A stretch of 64,000 bases of DNA from Methanobrevibacter sp. UBA412 (GTDB lineage Archaea; Methanobacteriota; Methanobacteria; Methanobacteriales; Methanobacteriaceae): NCBI GenBank assembly GCA_002495685.1, contig DAGJ01000016.1, forward strand, positions 24,710 through 88,709, given 5' to 3'. Below are positions 38,708 to 48,813 of the stretch, piece after piece. The position numbers and the translations under genes are program-made. A model generated the notes under the pieces. That model was not told the DNA's origin. It was given only the letters and a program-made list of their open reading frames with translations, and searched no databases. Numbering within the stretch: the first letter of the stretch is position 1; each line of letters starts with the position of its first letter.

Positions 38708-40018
38708 GTGAAGAAAATAAGTCTATTGATGAAGATACGTCAATCTATCACCAATTTAACAAAATCTACTCCGCATTTTATAAATCAAAATGTAATTAAA
38801 GATAATAATTTTTTTAAATTTTCTTACTCTATAATTAAACAAAGTTTATTAGCATTAATAATATGTGCTATTGGAGATTTATGCGCTGGTTTAATTTTAG
38901 GAAACATGACTTCTTACTTAGCGGCTTGGCCAGGTTTATTAACTTTAGTTCCAGGAGCTATTGGTATGAGAGGTAATATTTTTGGATCATTTGGTTCAAG
39001 ATTAGGCACTGATTTAAACATTGGTATGTTACCTCCTAAAATTGAAAAATCTAAAATTTTAAGTCAAAATATAATATCTTCTATGATATTAACAATGACA
39101 TTATCTATATGTTTAGCATTTATTACAAAGATATTATGTGTAATTTTTAATTTACCTAGTATGTCAATTTTTGATTTTATATTAATATCATTCTTTGCAG
39201 GTCTTATATCTAGTGTTATTATGCTTCCTCTTTCAATGTTAATTTCATTAAAAAGTTTTCAACATGGTTGGGATCCAGATAATATTACTACTCCATTAAT
39301 TGCTGCTTTTGGTGATCTTTTTACTTTACCATCTATAATACTATCAGTTCTTTTATTATCTAGTTTTCATAATATAACTGTTTTAAGAAATATAATTGCT
39401 ATATTGGCTGTAATAATTGCTATTATTGGAATTTGTTATGGATTTAAATCAAATGATAAAGTAGGAACAATTGTTAAACAATCAACACCAGTTTTATTTA
39501 TTTGTTCTATTTTAGGTAGTATTTCTGGTGGTATTTTAAATAGTTCAGCAGAAACTTTATTATCTAATCCAAGTTTATTAACTTTAGTTCCTTTATTTTC
39601 CGGTGAAAGTGGTAATTTAGTCAGTATTTTAGGAGCAAGATTGTCTTCAGGATTACATTTAGGTTTAATAGAACCTTCACGTAAGCCTGGGGCTAATGCT
39701 TTAAAAAATTTTGGTATTATTCTTATTTTAGCTATTATTATATATCCTGTTATTGGAATTTTAGCTGATTCTTCTTCATTAATTCTTGGAATTAATGGGG
39801 TTGGTTTTTTAAATATTGCTACAATTAGTTTTTTAGCTGGTATGGCGATGATTTTTATAATGATAGCTGTAGTATTCAATATATCCACAATATCTTATAG
39901 AAAAGGTTTAGATCCTGATAATATTGTTATTCCATTATCTACTAGTATCACTGATTCAATTTCTACTTTAATGTTAATTGTTGCATCAATGCTAATTTTA
40001 GGTTTATTTACAATATAA
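38708..40018 (+). CDS. MgtE/SLC41-like divalent cation transporter, duplicated domain
   Basis: Membrane protein of about 436 residues made of two related MgtE integral domains. The first carries GLLTLVPGAIGMRGNIFGS and the second LLTLVPLFSGESGNLVSIL. Each is followed by the family motif GxDPDNI (HGWDPDNITTPLIAAFGD and KGLDPDNIVIPLSTSITD). The cytoplasmic N and CBS domains of bacterial MgtE are absent, as in SLC41. It probably moves Mg2+ or a similar ion. The GTG at 38708 is chosen because AGGTGA lies five bases upstream; GTG 38699 and ATG 38729 are alternatives. The partner regulator lies just before. Confidence 0.82.
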   Translation: MKKISLLMKIRQSITNLTKSTPHFINQNVIKDNNFFKFSYSIIKQSLLALIICAIGDLCAGLILGNMTSYLAAWPGLLTLVPGAIGMRGNIFGSFGSRLGTDLNIGMLPPKIEKSKILSQNIISSMILTMTLSICLAFITKILCVIFNLPSMSIFDFILISFFAGLISSVIMLPLSMLISLKSFQHGWDPDNITTPLIAAFGDLFTLPSIILSVLLLSSFHNITVLRNIIAILAVIIAIIGICYGFKSNDKVGTIVKQSTPVLFICSILGSISGGILNSSAETLLSNPSLLTLVPLFSGESGNLVSILGARLSSGLHLGLIEPSRKPGANALKNFGIILILAIIIYPVIGILADSSSLILGINGVGFLNIATISFLAGMAMIFIMIAVVFNISTISYRKGLDPDNIVIPLSTSITDSISTLMLIVASMLILGLFTI

Positions 40019-40187
40019 TTTATATAATATTAAATTAAATCTATAATGTAACAATAAAAATATAAAAAGTATTACTTACTTTTTTTAAATTTTTTAATAA
40101 AAATAGTTATATTAATTTAATAGAAAATAGATAATAAAATTAATATAATTAATTAAAAATTTAAAATTATAATATTGGAGGAATTAA

Positions 40188-40586
40188 ATGTCTGATACTG
40201 TTAGAACATGGCGTCATATTCAACAAAGATATAATCTTGTTGGATCTAAATGTATGAATTGTGGTAGAGTATTCTTTCCATCAAGAGTAATCTGTCCCGA
40301 TTGCAGAAGAAAAGGAAAAATAGAAAGTTTTAAATTTTCAGGAAAAGGAAAAATATATAGTTTCTCTGTAGTTAGAACACCTACAGATGATTTTAAAAAA
40401 TTATCTCCTTATGCTGTAGCTATAATAGAATTAGAAGAAGGAGCAAAATTAACAGCCCAATTAGTAGATTGTGACGTTGATAAATTAAAAATTGGCGATT
40501 CCGTTGAAATGGTATTTAGAAAAATACGTGAAGATGGACATGACGGAGTAATTTCTTATGGATTCAAGTTCAAACCTTCAAAATAA
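40188..40586 (+). CDS. DUF35 zinc-ribbon OB-fold protein
   Basis: A 132-residue protein with a zinc ribbon near the N-terminus (CMNCGRVFFPSRVICPDC) and a C-terminal OB fold (GKGKIYSFSVVRTPTDDF, then YAVAIIELEEGAKL). In archaea this family bridges acetoacetyl-CoA thiolase and HMG-CoA synthase in a complex that channels acetoacetyl-CoA to the mevalonate pathway. Those genes are usually in one operon, but neither is next to it here. A strong GGAGG ribosome site precedes the ATG. Its 3' end overlaps the CbiX gene by 29 bases. Confidence 0.85.
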   Translation: MSDTVRTWRHIQQRYNLVGSKCMNCGRVFFPSRVICPDCRRKGKIESFKFSGKGKIYSFSVVRTPTDDFKKLSPYAVAIIELEEGAKLTAQLVDCDVDKLKIGDSVEMVFRKIREDGHDGVISYGFKFKPSK

Positions 40587-41505
40587 TTTAGATTCTAAAA
40601 CATTAAAAAAAGTAAATAAAAAAGCAAAAAATAACACTGCTATTTTATTAATAAGTCATGGAAGTACTTTACCTTATTCTGAACAAGTTTTTACAGAAAT
40701 ATGTAATAAATATAAACAAGTTTCAGGATTTGATGCTGAAGTAGGGTACATGAAGGTAGCTAAACCTTCACTTCCTCAAGCTATTAATAATTTAATAGAA
40801 AGAAACCCAAATTTGACAAATATTATTGCAGTACCCGTTTTTTTAGCTCCAGGAATACATACTAAAATTGATATTCCTACTATTTTAGGTTTAAATCCAT
40901 TAGAAAAAGATCCAAGATGTCCTGATGGTAATTATCCAGAAGGTCATTATTTACATGATTTAGAAAGTATAAACTTTGATGGTGAAATTACTTTATTACA
41001 ACCAATAGGTCCTGATGAATCTCTTCAAATTATTATTAATAATAGAATAAATGATGCATTATCTAATTCAAAATTAGATAAAAATTCAAAAACAGGAATA
41101 TTATTAGTTAGTCACGGAAGTAGATTAAAATATAATAAAGAATTTATTACAGAAGTTCATAAACAATTCAATGAATCAACAGAGTATCCAAATACTTTTG
41201 GTTTCATGGAACTTGTAGAACCTGATATTCCAACATCAATTAATAAATTATTATTAAATAATACTATTGATAGATTAGTGGTTGTTCCTATATTTATTGC
41301 TCCTGGAATGCACACTACTCATGATATACCAACAATTTTAGGTTTACTAGAAAATCATCATGATCATGAACATAATCATTCACATAATCATCATCATGAT
41401 TTAAATAAAATAAATTTTGATGGTGAAGTTTTATATCCTGAACCAATAGGTTCTGATGATGTACTTATAGATATATTAAAAAAGAAGGTTGAAAATGAAC
41501 TCTGA
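40558..41505 (+). CDS. cbiX: Two-domain CbiX-type sirohydrochlorin chelatase
   Basis: Inserts Co2+ (or Ni2+) into sirohydrochlorin; 315 residues with two CbiX domains in tandem. Domain 1 has LLISHGSTLPYSEQ and APGIHTKIDIPTILG. Domain 2 has LLVSHGSRLKYN and APGMHTTHDIPTILG, so both pairs of metal-binding His are intact. A His-rich insert (HHDHEHNHSHNHHHD) in domain 2 likely binds metal. The first 25 residues are a variable leader. The start lies inside the end of the DUF35 gene, and a third, single-domain homologue overlaps its 3' end. Confidence 0.87.
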   Translation: MDSSSNLQNNLDSKTLKKVNKKAKNNTAILLISHGSTLPYSEQVFTEICNKYKQVSGFDAEVGYMKVAKPSLPQAINNLIERNPNLTNIIAVPVFLAPGIHTKIDIPTILGLNPLEKDPRCPDGNYPEGHYLHDLESINFDGEITLLQPIGPDESLQIIINNRINDALSNSKLDKNSKTGILLVSHGSRLKYNKEFITEVHKQFNESTEYPNTFGFMELVEPDIPTSINKLLLNNTIDRLVVVPIFIAPGMHTTHDIPTILGLLENHHDHEHNHSHNHHHDLNKINFDGEVLYPEPIGSDDVLIDILKKKVENEL

Positions 41506-41965
41506 TATTGAAACTGGAATTTTATTATTATCTCATGGGAGTAGATTAAATCATGGGGAAGAAGTAATTAATGAATTAGCAGATATGTATCGGAAAACTA
41601 CTAATAATAAAGTTGAAATTGGTTTTATGGAAATGCGAAAGCCAGATATTCCTCAAGCAGTAGCTAATTTAACTAATAATACTAATATTCAACGAATAAT
41701 TGTAGTTCCAGTTTTTATTGCACATGGATTACATACTAAAAGGGATATTCCTAAAATATTAGGTTTAGTAGATGAAAATTTAGAATTGGATAATAATAAC
41801 AATGAAATAGATGAACATCCTCATAATCACACACATAATCATCATAAACATGATATTGAAAAAGTTGATTTTAATGGGGAAATTATTTTCACTGATCCTT
41901 TAGGAGCGGATCCTTTAATTGTAAAAATTATTCAAAAAAGAGTAGATGAAGCATTACATAATTAA
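41495..41965 (+). CDS. cfbA: Single-domain sirohydrochlorin nickel/cobalt chelatase
   Basis: A short CbiX protein (156 residues), of the homodimeric type that CfbA represents: it loads Ni2+ into sirohydrochlorin at the start of coenzyme F430 synthesis. Metal-binding His lie in LLLSHGSRLNHGEE and VPVFIAHGLHTKRDIP. A His-rich insert (HPHNHTHNHHKHD) sits at the same place as in the preceding gene, so the three domains are clearly paralogous. ATG 41495 is preferred; TTG 41489 would add two residues. It overlaps the previous gene by 11 bases. Ni versus Co preference cannot be read from the sequence. Confidence 0.85.
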   Translation: MNSDIETGILLLSHGSRLNHGEEVINELADMYRKTTNNKVEIGFMEMRKPDIPQAVANLTNNTNIQRIIVVPVFIAHGLHTKRDIPKILGLVDENLELDNNNNEIDEHPHNHTHNHHKHDIEKVDFNGEIIFTDPLGADPLIVKIIQKRVDEALHN

Positions 41966-42192
41966 GTCTATTCAATTCTTTTTACTTTTTTTAGAAATAT
42001 TTTTTTTATTTAATTCATACTATTTTTTAATATTTAACTTATTTTAATCCATAAAACTCCTTATTCTTATAACAAATTAATATAAGAATTTATATTATTA
42101 AAATATTAATTTACATATAATATAACTTTTTTAAATTTTTTCATTGCTCTTTTTTAATAAAATTTATTTAATTTAAATATAAATATAATAAT

Positions 42193-43200
42193 ATGGAATA
42201 TAAGTCTTTAAATGTGTCAGCCCTTGGTGAAAAAGAATTAATTAATCGTATTATAAATAAAAATAATATGAATTCTAATTTAACTTTTAAAAATTATTTA
42301 GGGGATGATGCGGCAGTATTAAATATTAATACTAATCATTTGATAGCAACATCAGACATGCAAATTCAATCTCGCCATTTCCCAAAACAAATGTCACATT
42401 TTCAAATGGGATTTAAAGTAGTAACCGTTAATGTTAGTGATATTGCTGCAATGGGTGGAGAACCTATAGGATTTTTATTAAGCATGGCCATTCCAAAAAT
42501 GTTAAAATTGTCTGATTTTGATGAAATAGTTGATGGTGTAATTTCCGCATGTAACTATTATAATCTTCCTTTAATTGGTGGTGATACTAATGAATCAGAT
42601 GAAATTATACTTTCAGGCACTGCTTTAGGAAAAGTTAATAAAAATAAACAATTGTTAAAATCCGGATTTAAAAATGGAGATTTAGTTGCAATTTCAGGTA
42701 AATTAGGATTAGCTGCTTTAGGATTTGAACTTTTAAACGAATTTAACAAAACTGAGGATGATTTGATAAATTTAGCTATTTCTAAAGCATTAAATCCTAG
42801 ATCTAAAATACAAGAAGGTCAAATATTAAAAGATTTTGCAAGTTCTGCTACAGATATTACTGATGGATTATCTGAAGAGTTATATGAATTATTTGATGCA
42901 GATCATTTAAAACACACATCTAATCATGGTATAAAAATTTATGAATCTAAATTACCTATTGATGAAAATTTTATTAAATTAGCTAATAAAATTAATCAAA
43001 ATCCTTTAAAATTATTTTTCAATGTCGGTGAAGATTTTGAATTATTATTTACATTTGATAAAAGTTTAGTTGATGATTTATCTAAATTGATGGATTTCTA
43101 TGTTATTGGTGAAATAAATGATTTAAATAAAATAGAAATTGTTTATTCAAATGGGGATGTTGAAACATTATCTAGAAAGGGTTACGAACATTTAAAATAA
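42193..43200 (+). CDS. thiL: Thiamine-monophosphate kinase
   Basis: Phosphorylates thiamine monophosphate to thiamine diphosphate; 335 residues of the PurM/ThiL fold. Motifs are YLGDDAAVLNI, VSDIAAMGGEPIGFLLSMA, LIGGDTNESDEIILSG, SATDITDGLSEEL and VGEDFELLFTF, covering the Mg-ATP and substrate sites. No Shine-Dalgarno is visible, so the mRNA may be leaderless. The radical SAM gene follows 13 bases later with its own GGAG. Confidence 0.9.
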   Translation: MEYKSLNVSALGEKELINRIINKNNMNSNLTFKNYLGDDAAVLNINTNHLIATSDMQIQSRHFPKQMSHFQMGFKVVTVNVSDIAAMGGEPIGFLLSMAIPKMLKLSDFDEIVDGVISACNYYNLPLIGGDTNESDEIILSGTALGKVNKNKQLLKSGFKNGDLVAISGKLGLAALGFELLNEFNKTEDDLINLAISKALNPRSKIQEGQILKDFASSATDITDGLSEELYELFDADHLKHTSNHGIKIYESKLPIDENFIKLANKINQNPLKLFFNVGEDFELLFTFDKSLVDDLSKLMDFYVIGEINDLNKIEIVYSNGDVETLSRKGYEHLK

Positions 43201-43213
43201 GGAGATATAGGTT

Positions 43214-44221
43214 ATGAAAAAAGAGTCTTTATTTTATAAAAAATTATTAGATAATAATGTTCAATGTTGTTTATGTTTTAGAATGTGTAAAATTAAAGAA
43301 AATTGTTATGGTTTTTGTAAAACTCAAAAAAATATTAAAGGTAATTTATATACTTTAAATTATGGGGAAATATCTTCATATAATATAGATCCAATAGAAA
43401 AAAAACCATTGTATCATTTTTTACCTGGTTCAAATTCTTTTTCTGTTGGAAACTTTTCATGTAATATGTCATGTATGAACTGTCAGAACTATACTCTTTC
43501 ACAAAATAATGGTGAAAATTTCATGGGAAATGATATTTCACCAAAAGACCTTGCTGAAATTGCAGTTGATTATCATTGCCCATCAATTGCTTGGACTTAT
43601 AATGAACCTACTTTACAGTTACAATATGCTCAAGATACTGCTCAATTTTCTAAAAATTTTAATTTAAAAAATATCTTTATCACAAATGGTTTTATGAGTG
43701 ATGAAGCATTGAATTATATATTGCCATATATTGATGCTTTTAATGTAGATTTAAAGTCAATGAGCAATGAATTCTATAAAAACGTATGTAATGCAAAATT
43801 AGATCCAATATTAGATAATATAAAAAAAATTTATAAAAATGGTAACCATATAGAAATAACAAATTTAATTATCCCTAATTACAATGATTCAGATGAAATG
43901 TTAAATGATTTAACAGATTTTATAATTAATGAATTAGGTAAAGAAGTACCAATTCACTTTTCAAGATTTTTCCCTTATTATAAAATGAAAAATATTAAAC
44001 CAACACCTATTAAAAGTTTAATTAAAGCAAAAGAAATAGCTAAAAAAAAGGGGTTAGAATATGTGTATATTGGTAATATACCCCAAAATCAAAATACATA
44101 TTGTCCAAATTGTGGTGAACTTTTAATAAAACGTAATGGTTATTTCATAGAAAATTTGAATAAAATAAAAGATAAAAAATGTTTAAATTGTAATTATGAT
44201 TTAAATTTTGTTTTACAGTAA
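43214..44221 (+). CDS. AmmeMemoRadiSam system radical SAM enzyme
   Basis: Radical SAM enzyme of 335 residues. The cluster motif is CNMSCMNC, preceded by the family-typical Cys-rich start CCLCFRMCKIKENCYGFC and by YHFLPGSNSFSVG. The sequence AWTYNEPTLQLQYA matches the AmmeMemoRadiSam group (also called AmrS), a widespread trio with AMMECR1 and MEMO domain proteins whose product is unknown. The C-terminus holds a zinc-ribbon (CPNCGELLIK and CLNCNYDL). The AMMECR1 and MEMO partners are not in the window. Confidence 0.83.
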   Translation: MKKESLFYKKLLDNNVQCCLCFRMCKIKENCYGFCKTQKNIKGNLYTLNYGEISSYNIDPIEKKPLYHFLPGSNSFSVGNFSCNMSCMNCQNYTLSQNNGENFMGNDISPKDLAEIAVDYHCPSIAWTYNEPTLQLQYAQDTAQFSKNFNLKNIFITNGFMSDEALNYILPYIDAFNVDLKSMSNEFYKNVCNAKLDPILDNIKKIYKNGNHIEITNLIIPNYNDSDEMLNDLTDFIINELGKEVPIHFSRFFPYYKMKNIKPTPIKSLIKAKEIAKKKGLEYVYIGNIPQNQNTYCPNCGELLIKRNGYFIENLNKIKDKKCLNCNYDLNFVLQ

Positions 44222-44280
44222 ATATTGATTTTATAATTTTTTGATGATGTTATAATTAAAAAAGTTTAAGAGATAATATT

Positions 44281-45543
44281 TTATTCACTTAAACTAACTC
44301 TTTCAAATTTTTCTTCTTTTCCAAGAATTTTTGTGGCATCAACACCAATTTTAGTAGTTGTTCCATCAGGTAATGCTACAGGATCTAAAGATGAACCTCT
44401 AGCTTTAGGGATAATAATTATGTCATCATCACCTTTGACTCTAGTTGCAATAGCATACTCAACATCTTGAGGATCAAATATATTTATATCTTCATCAACA
44501 ATAACCACATGTTTAAGGGAAGGATGTGCAGATAATGCAGCCATAATTACATTTTTTGCATCACCTTGTGTTTGTTTCTTAATAGATACAACTGCATGTA
44601 GCCAACAACAACCGCCTTCAGTTAAAACAACATTTTTCACTGTAGGTAACATATTTTTTATTGCTTTAAATATTCTAGGTTCTTGTGGGAGGCCTTGTAA
44701 TAATTTATGTTCAAAACCTGCAGGTAAAATAGCATGATACATAGGATTATCTTTCTTTATATGCATTTTTGAAAGGGAAATGACTGGTTGATCTCTAATA
44801 ACATCATAAGTATCAGTTAAATCAACAAAAGGACCTTCTTTAACTTTATCTTTTATTGAAATTTTACCTTCTAAAATAATATCTGCATCTGGAACATTTA
44901 AATCAGATTCTTCACATTTAACTAAACTTAAATCCCCATCTTTAAATGCATTAGCAATTTCCATTTCATCTTGCTCAATTGAGGGTCCAGTTGTTGAAGC
45001 AAGAAGAACTGCAGGGTCCATTCCTATAGCTATTGCAATATTTAAATCTTTCCCTAATTTTTCTGCTTTTTTAAAGTAAGTAAATAAATTTCTTGGAACA
45101 ATTCGTATAGCTAATTTATTATTACTAAGGACTAACATTCTATGAATTGAAGCATTTTGAACTCCTGTTTCAGGATCTTTTGCAATAACAACACCTGCAG
45201 TAATATAAGCACCACCATCATTTTTATAGTGAGTTAATATTGGTAATTTACTTAAATCTGCTTTAATAGATGCATATTCATCTAAATTTTTAAAATTTGA
45301 TATTTTTATTGGATTTTCACTAGCTTCAATAATTTTTTCAGTAATATTTTCAACTTTACAATTAATAGATTGGGCAATTTTTTCTCTGGTATTACATATT
45401 CCAGAAACGATTGGAATTTCATAACCTTTAATATTTGATAATAATACGGTATCTTTAGGATGTTCTCTTAAAATTTTTCCAGCTTCATATTTAGCACTAA
45501 TTTCTTTATCAATTTTTATAACCACATCTTTTTCTGAGTTCAT
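44281..45543 (-). CDS. UbiD-family decarboxylase (candidate anhydromevalonate phosphate decarboxylase)
   Basis: Prenylated-FMN-dependent decarboxylase, 420 residues. Visible family segments include [20 protein letters not shown], the Arg/Glu loop near [38 protein letters not shown] and the end [20 protein letters not shown]. In methanogens the UbiD homologue with this N-terminus fits the modified mevalonate pathway, where trans-anhydromevalonate 5-phosphate is decarboxylated to isopentenyl phosphate. That role is inference. It starts 11 bases after purE and is likely cotranscribed. The flavin prenyltransferase UbiX is not in the window. Confidence 0.82.
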   Translation of the reverse strand: MNSEKDVVIKIDKEISAKYEAGKILREHPKDTVLLSNIKGYEIPIVSGICNTREKIAQSINCKVENITEKIIEASENPIKISNFKNLDEYASIKADLSKLPILTHYKNDGGAYITAGVVIAKDPETGVQNASIHRMLVLSNNKLAIRIVPRNLFTYFKKAEKLGKDLNIAIAIGMDPAVLLASTTGPSIEQDEMEIANAFKDGDLSLVKCEESDLNVPDADIILEGKISIKDKVKEGPFVDLTDTYDVIRDQPVISLSKMHIKKDNPMYHAILPAGFEHKLLQGLPQEPRIFKAIKNMLPTVKNVVLTEGGCCWLHAVVSIKKQTQGDAKNVIMAALSAHPSLKHVVIVDEDINIFDPQDVEYAIATRVKGDDDIIIIPKARGSSLDPVALPDGTTTKIGVDATKILGKEEKFERVSLSE

Positions 45544-45554
45544 TGAATCAATTC

Positions 45555-46565
45555 CTATAATTCTGCATTTTTATATTTAATCCATTTTAAATTTTCTTTA
45601 ATTTTCTCATTAGATATTCCTAAAATTTCTCCAGCTAAAATTGCTGCATTTCTACCATTATCTGTACCTACAGTACCAACAGGAACACCAGGCGGCATTT
45701 GGACCATAGTAAATAAAGCATCATGAACATCATCGTTATTAGAACAAGGAACACCAATCACTGGTTTTTCACTTAAAGCAACTATTGATCCTGTGACAAG
45801 AGCAGAAAGTCCACTAACAGCAATAAATAATTTAACATTTTCCATTTTTTTCATATAATCTTCAAACTTATCAGCATATCTAATTGGAGAAATAATAGCT
45901 AAATCATAACTAATACCCATTCTATCCAATACACTAGTAACTTTTTTTGCAGTTTTTAAGTCAGTATAACTTCCAGCAATTATAGAAATAAGGGGAGCAT
46001 CATTTAATTTTTCAACATTACTTGTAGCATGTTTATTTTCTTGATTAGCTAAAAATTCTTTATCTATATAATCTCCATTAAGTTTACTTAAAACTTCCTT
46101 TTCTCCTATTCGAACTTTTTCCTGATATGCTAATCTTAATTTAGATATATTTTCTTTAACTTCATTATCATGTGTAGCAATAATTTGCCCTGCAAGTATA
46201 GCACCATTATCTCCTCTATCAATCCCAACAGTAGCTACAGGAGCTGGAAAAGGCATTTGGCTGCAAGCATATAACGCATCTAAACCACCTAATTTAGCAT
46301 TAACAGGTACACCAATAACAGGTTTATAAGTATATGCAGCAATAGCTCCAGGTAAATGAGCTGCTAATCCTGCAATTCCAATAAATACTTCAACACCTTT
46401 ATTGGTTGCATCCACTACTAATTCTTTAACTTTATCATGTGTTCTATGAGCTGATGCTACTTTTACACTATAAGGTATTTTTAATTTTTCTAAAACGCTT
46501 GTGCTTTTTTCAGCTATTTTAATATCTGATGCACTACCTAAAATTATCATTACTTTTGGAGTCAT
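45555..46565 (-). CDS. purE: PurE with duplicated domain, second copy degenerate
   Basis: Carboxylates or mutates aminoimidazole ribonucleotide in purine synthesis. The 336 residues hold two PurE domains. The first (1-165) is intact: [29 protein letters not shown] and [18 protein letters not shown]. The second (about 185-330) keeps the fold ([36 protein letters not shown]), but SAHRT is replaced by ISPIRY, so the catalytic His is missing. It is probably a structural half of the octamer. GGTGG lies before the ATG. The UbiD-family gene follows. Confidence 0.88.
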   Translation of the reverse strand: MTPKVMIILGSASDIKIAEKSTSVLEKLKIPYSVKVASAHRTHDKVKELVVDATNKGVEVFIGIAGLAAHLPGAIAAYTYKPVIGVPVNAKLGGLDALYACSQMPFPAPVATVGIDRGDNGAILAGQIIATHDNEVKENISKLRLAYQEKVRIGEKEVLSKLNGDYIDKEFLANQENKHATSNVEKLNDAPLISIIAGSYTDLKTAKKVTSVLDRMGISYDLAIISPIRYADKFEDYMKKMENVKLFIAVSGLSALVTGSIVALSEKPVIGVPCSNNDDVHDALFTMVQMPPGVPVGTVGTDNGRNAAILAGEILGISNEKIKENLKWIKYKNAEL

Positions 46566-46653
46566 CTATTCCACCTTTAAAATATTAATTTATTATTTAT
46601 TTAATTTATTATTTATTAATGTTGAATTTTACAAATTTAAAATAATAATTTGT

Positions 46654-48813
46654 TTAAATAATCATAGATAATTGAATTCGTTTTCTATCTAAATCAACAT
46701 TCAATACTCTAACATCTACAATATCCCCAACACTTACAATATCTAATGGATGATTTACAAATTTATTTTCAACTAATTCAGAAATATGAACTAATCCGTC
46801 TTGATGAACACCTATATCTACAAAAGCTCCAAAGTCAACAATATTTCTAACAGTTCCTTGCAATATCATACCTTCTTCTAAGTTTTCTAATTCTAAAACA
46901 TCACTTCTAAGAATAGGTTTGGGCATTTCTTCTCTAGGATCTCTTCCTGGTTTTTTAAGTTCTTTAACAATATCTATTAATGTAATATTTCCAATATTTA
47001 ATTTTTCAGAAAGTTCTTCATAGTTTAAATCATTTAAATCAAGATTTTTTGAACCAATATCATTTAAAGAGTATCCTAAATATTTTAATAAATTTTTAGT
47101 TGCTTTATAAGATTCAGGATGAACACTTGTGCTATCTAATGGATTTTCACTATTAATAACTTTTAAAAATCCTGCGCATTGTTCATAAGCTTTGGGACCA
47201 AGACCTGGAACATTTAAAAGTTCCTTTCTATTACTAAAAATTCCATTCTCTTCCCTATACTTCACAATATTCTTTGCAACAGATTTACTAATACCTGACA
47301 CATGTTTTAAAAGAGAAACAGAAGCTGTATTTAAATCAACACCAACATTATTCACAGATTTATCAACTACAAAATTTAAAGAGTCACTTAATTTTTTTTG
47401 ATTCATATCATGTTGATATTGCCCAACACCAATTGATTTTGGATCAATTTTAACTAATTCAGACAATGGGTCTTGTAAACGTCTAGCAATAGAGATTGCA
47501 CTTCTTTCTCCAACATCATATTCTGGAAACTCTTCAGTAGCTAATTTACTGGCAGAATAAACAGAAGCTCCTGCTTCACTAACAATAACATACTGCACAT
47601 CTTTGTTTATCTCTTGAATTAATTGAGTAATTACAATTTCAGATTCTCTAGAGGCGGTACCATTTCCTAATGCAATTAAATCAATATCATACTTTTTAAT
47701 TAAATCTTTTACAATACTTTTTGTTTCTACTATTTTATTTTTAGGTTCAGTTGGAAAAACAACACAGGTATCTAATGCTTTACCTGTTTTATCAACTACT
47801 GCTAATTTACATCCTGTTCTAAATCCTGGATCCCAACCTAAAACAGTTTTTCCAATAATTGGATTTTGCATTAATAATTGTTCTAAATTTTCTGAAAAAA
47901 CTTTAATAGAACTTTCTTCTGCTCTTTCTATTAATTCATTCCTTATTTCTCTTTCAATTGCTGAAGCAATTAATCTTTTATAAGAATCTAAAATACTTTC
48001 CTCTAAAATTTTCTCAGTATATTTATTATATTCTGGTTGAGTGATTTTTTCACTTTTATTTAATAAGACATGTCTTTTTAAATAACTAAAAATATCTTCT
48101 TCTGGTGTTTTTATTTTTATTTTAAGAACTTTTTCATTTTCTCCTCGGTTGATAGCTAAAATTCTATGATTTGCAATTTTATCTAAAGGTTCATTATAAT
48201 TATAATACATTTCATATTCAGATTCAACATCTTTATCTTTAGCATTAATTTCTAATTCCCCATCCTCAAAACTAACTTGACGAATTAAAGATCTAAATTG
48301 GGCATTGTCTGAAATTTTTTCAGCAATAATATCTTTAGCCCCATTTATAGCATCCTCTGTTGTTTTAACATTTAATTCTTCAGATAAATAATTCATAGCT
48401 ATTTTATCAACTGGAACATCTATTTCCTGTTTTAAAATTGTATCAGCTAACGGTTCAAGTCCTTTTTCTTTAGCTATTGTTGCTCTAGTTCTTCTTTTAG
48501 GTTTATATGGACGATAAATATCATCTAATTCGACTAAAGTTTTAGCATTGGTGATTGTTTTAGCCAATTCTTCTGTTAACTTTCCTTGTTCATCAATAAC
48601 TTTAATTATTTTTTCTTTTTTAGATTCTAAGTTACGTAAATATTCTAATCTTTCATTAAAATTTCTCAAAGTTTCATCGTCTAATGAGCCTGTTACTTCT
48701 TTACGATATCTAGCTATAAAAGGAATACTATTCCCATCATCAATGAGGTTTATAACCGCATTACTTTGCCAATTTTTAATATTTAATTCTTCAGATAATG
48801 TTTCAGCAATCAT
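46654..48813 (-). CDS. tex: Tex family RNA-binding transcription accessory protein
   Basis: A 719-residue Tex protein with all usual domains in order: the N-terminal helical HtH (IPFIARYRKEVTGSLDDETL), the YqgF/RuvX-like domain (VLGWDPGFRTGCKLAVVD, GNGTASRESE), the HhH tandem (DLNTASVSLLKHVSGISKS, GLGPKAYEQC) and a C-terminal S1 domain (GTVRNIVDFGAFVDIGVHQD). Tex is near-universal in bacteria but rare in archaea, so acquisition from bacteria is likely. It binds structured nucleic acid and affects transcription. It is a single gene with a 912-base spacer upstream. Confidence 0.9.
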   Translation of the reverse strand: MIAETLSEELNIKNWQSNAVINLIDDGNSIPFIARYRKEVTGSLDDETLRNFNERLEYLRNLESKKEKIIKVIDEQGKLTEELAKTITNAKTLVELDDIYRPYKPKRRTRATIAKEKGLEPLADTILKQEIDVPVDKIAMNYLSEELNVKTTEDAINGAKDIIAEKISDNAQFRSLIRQVSFEDGELEINAKDKDVESEYEMYYNYNEPLDKIANHRILAINRGENEKVLKIKIKTPEEDIFSYLKRHVLLNKSEKITQPEYNKYTEKILEESILDSYKRLIASAIEREIRNELIERAEESSIKVFSENLEQLLMQNPIIGKTVLGWDPGFRTGCKLAVVDKTGKALDTCVVFPTEPKNKIVETKSIVKDLIKKYDIDLIALGNGTASRESEIVITQLIQEINKDVQYVIVSEAGASVYSASKLATEEFPEYDVGERSAISIARRLQDPLSELVKIDPKSIGVGQYQHDMNQKKLSDSLNFVVDKSVNNVGVDLNTASVSLLKHVSGISKSVAKNIVKYREENGIFSNRKELLNVPGLGPKAYEQCAGFLKVINSENPLDSTSVHPESYKATKNLLKYLGYSLNDIGSKNLDLNDLNYEELSEKLNIGNITLIDIVKELKKPGRDPREEMPKPILRSDVLELENLEEGMILQGTVRNIVDFGAFVDIGVHQDGLVHISELVENKFVNHPLDIVSVGDIVDVRVLNVDLDRKRIQLSMII

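Noticed and set aside
39436..39888. Minus-strand ORF of 150 codons inside the MgtE-like gene
   Set aside because: Opposite conserved transporter motifs; Lys/Ile/Pro-rich composition of a shadow frame.
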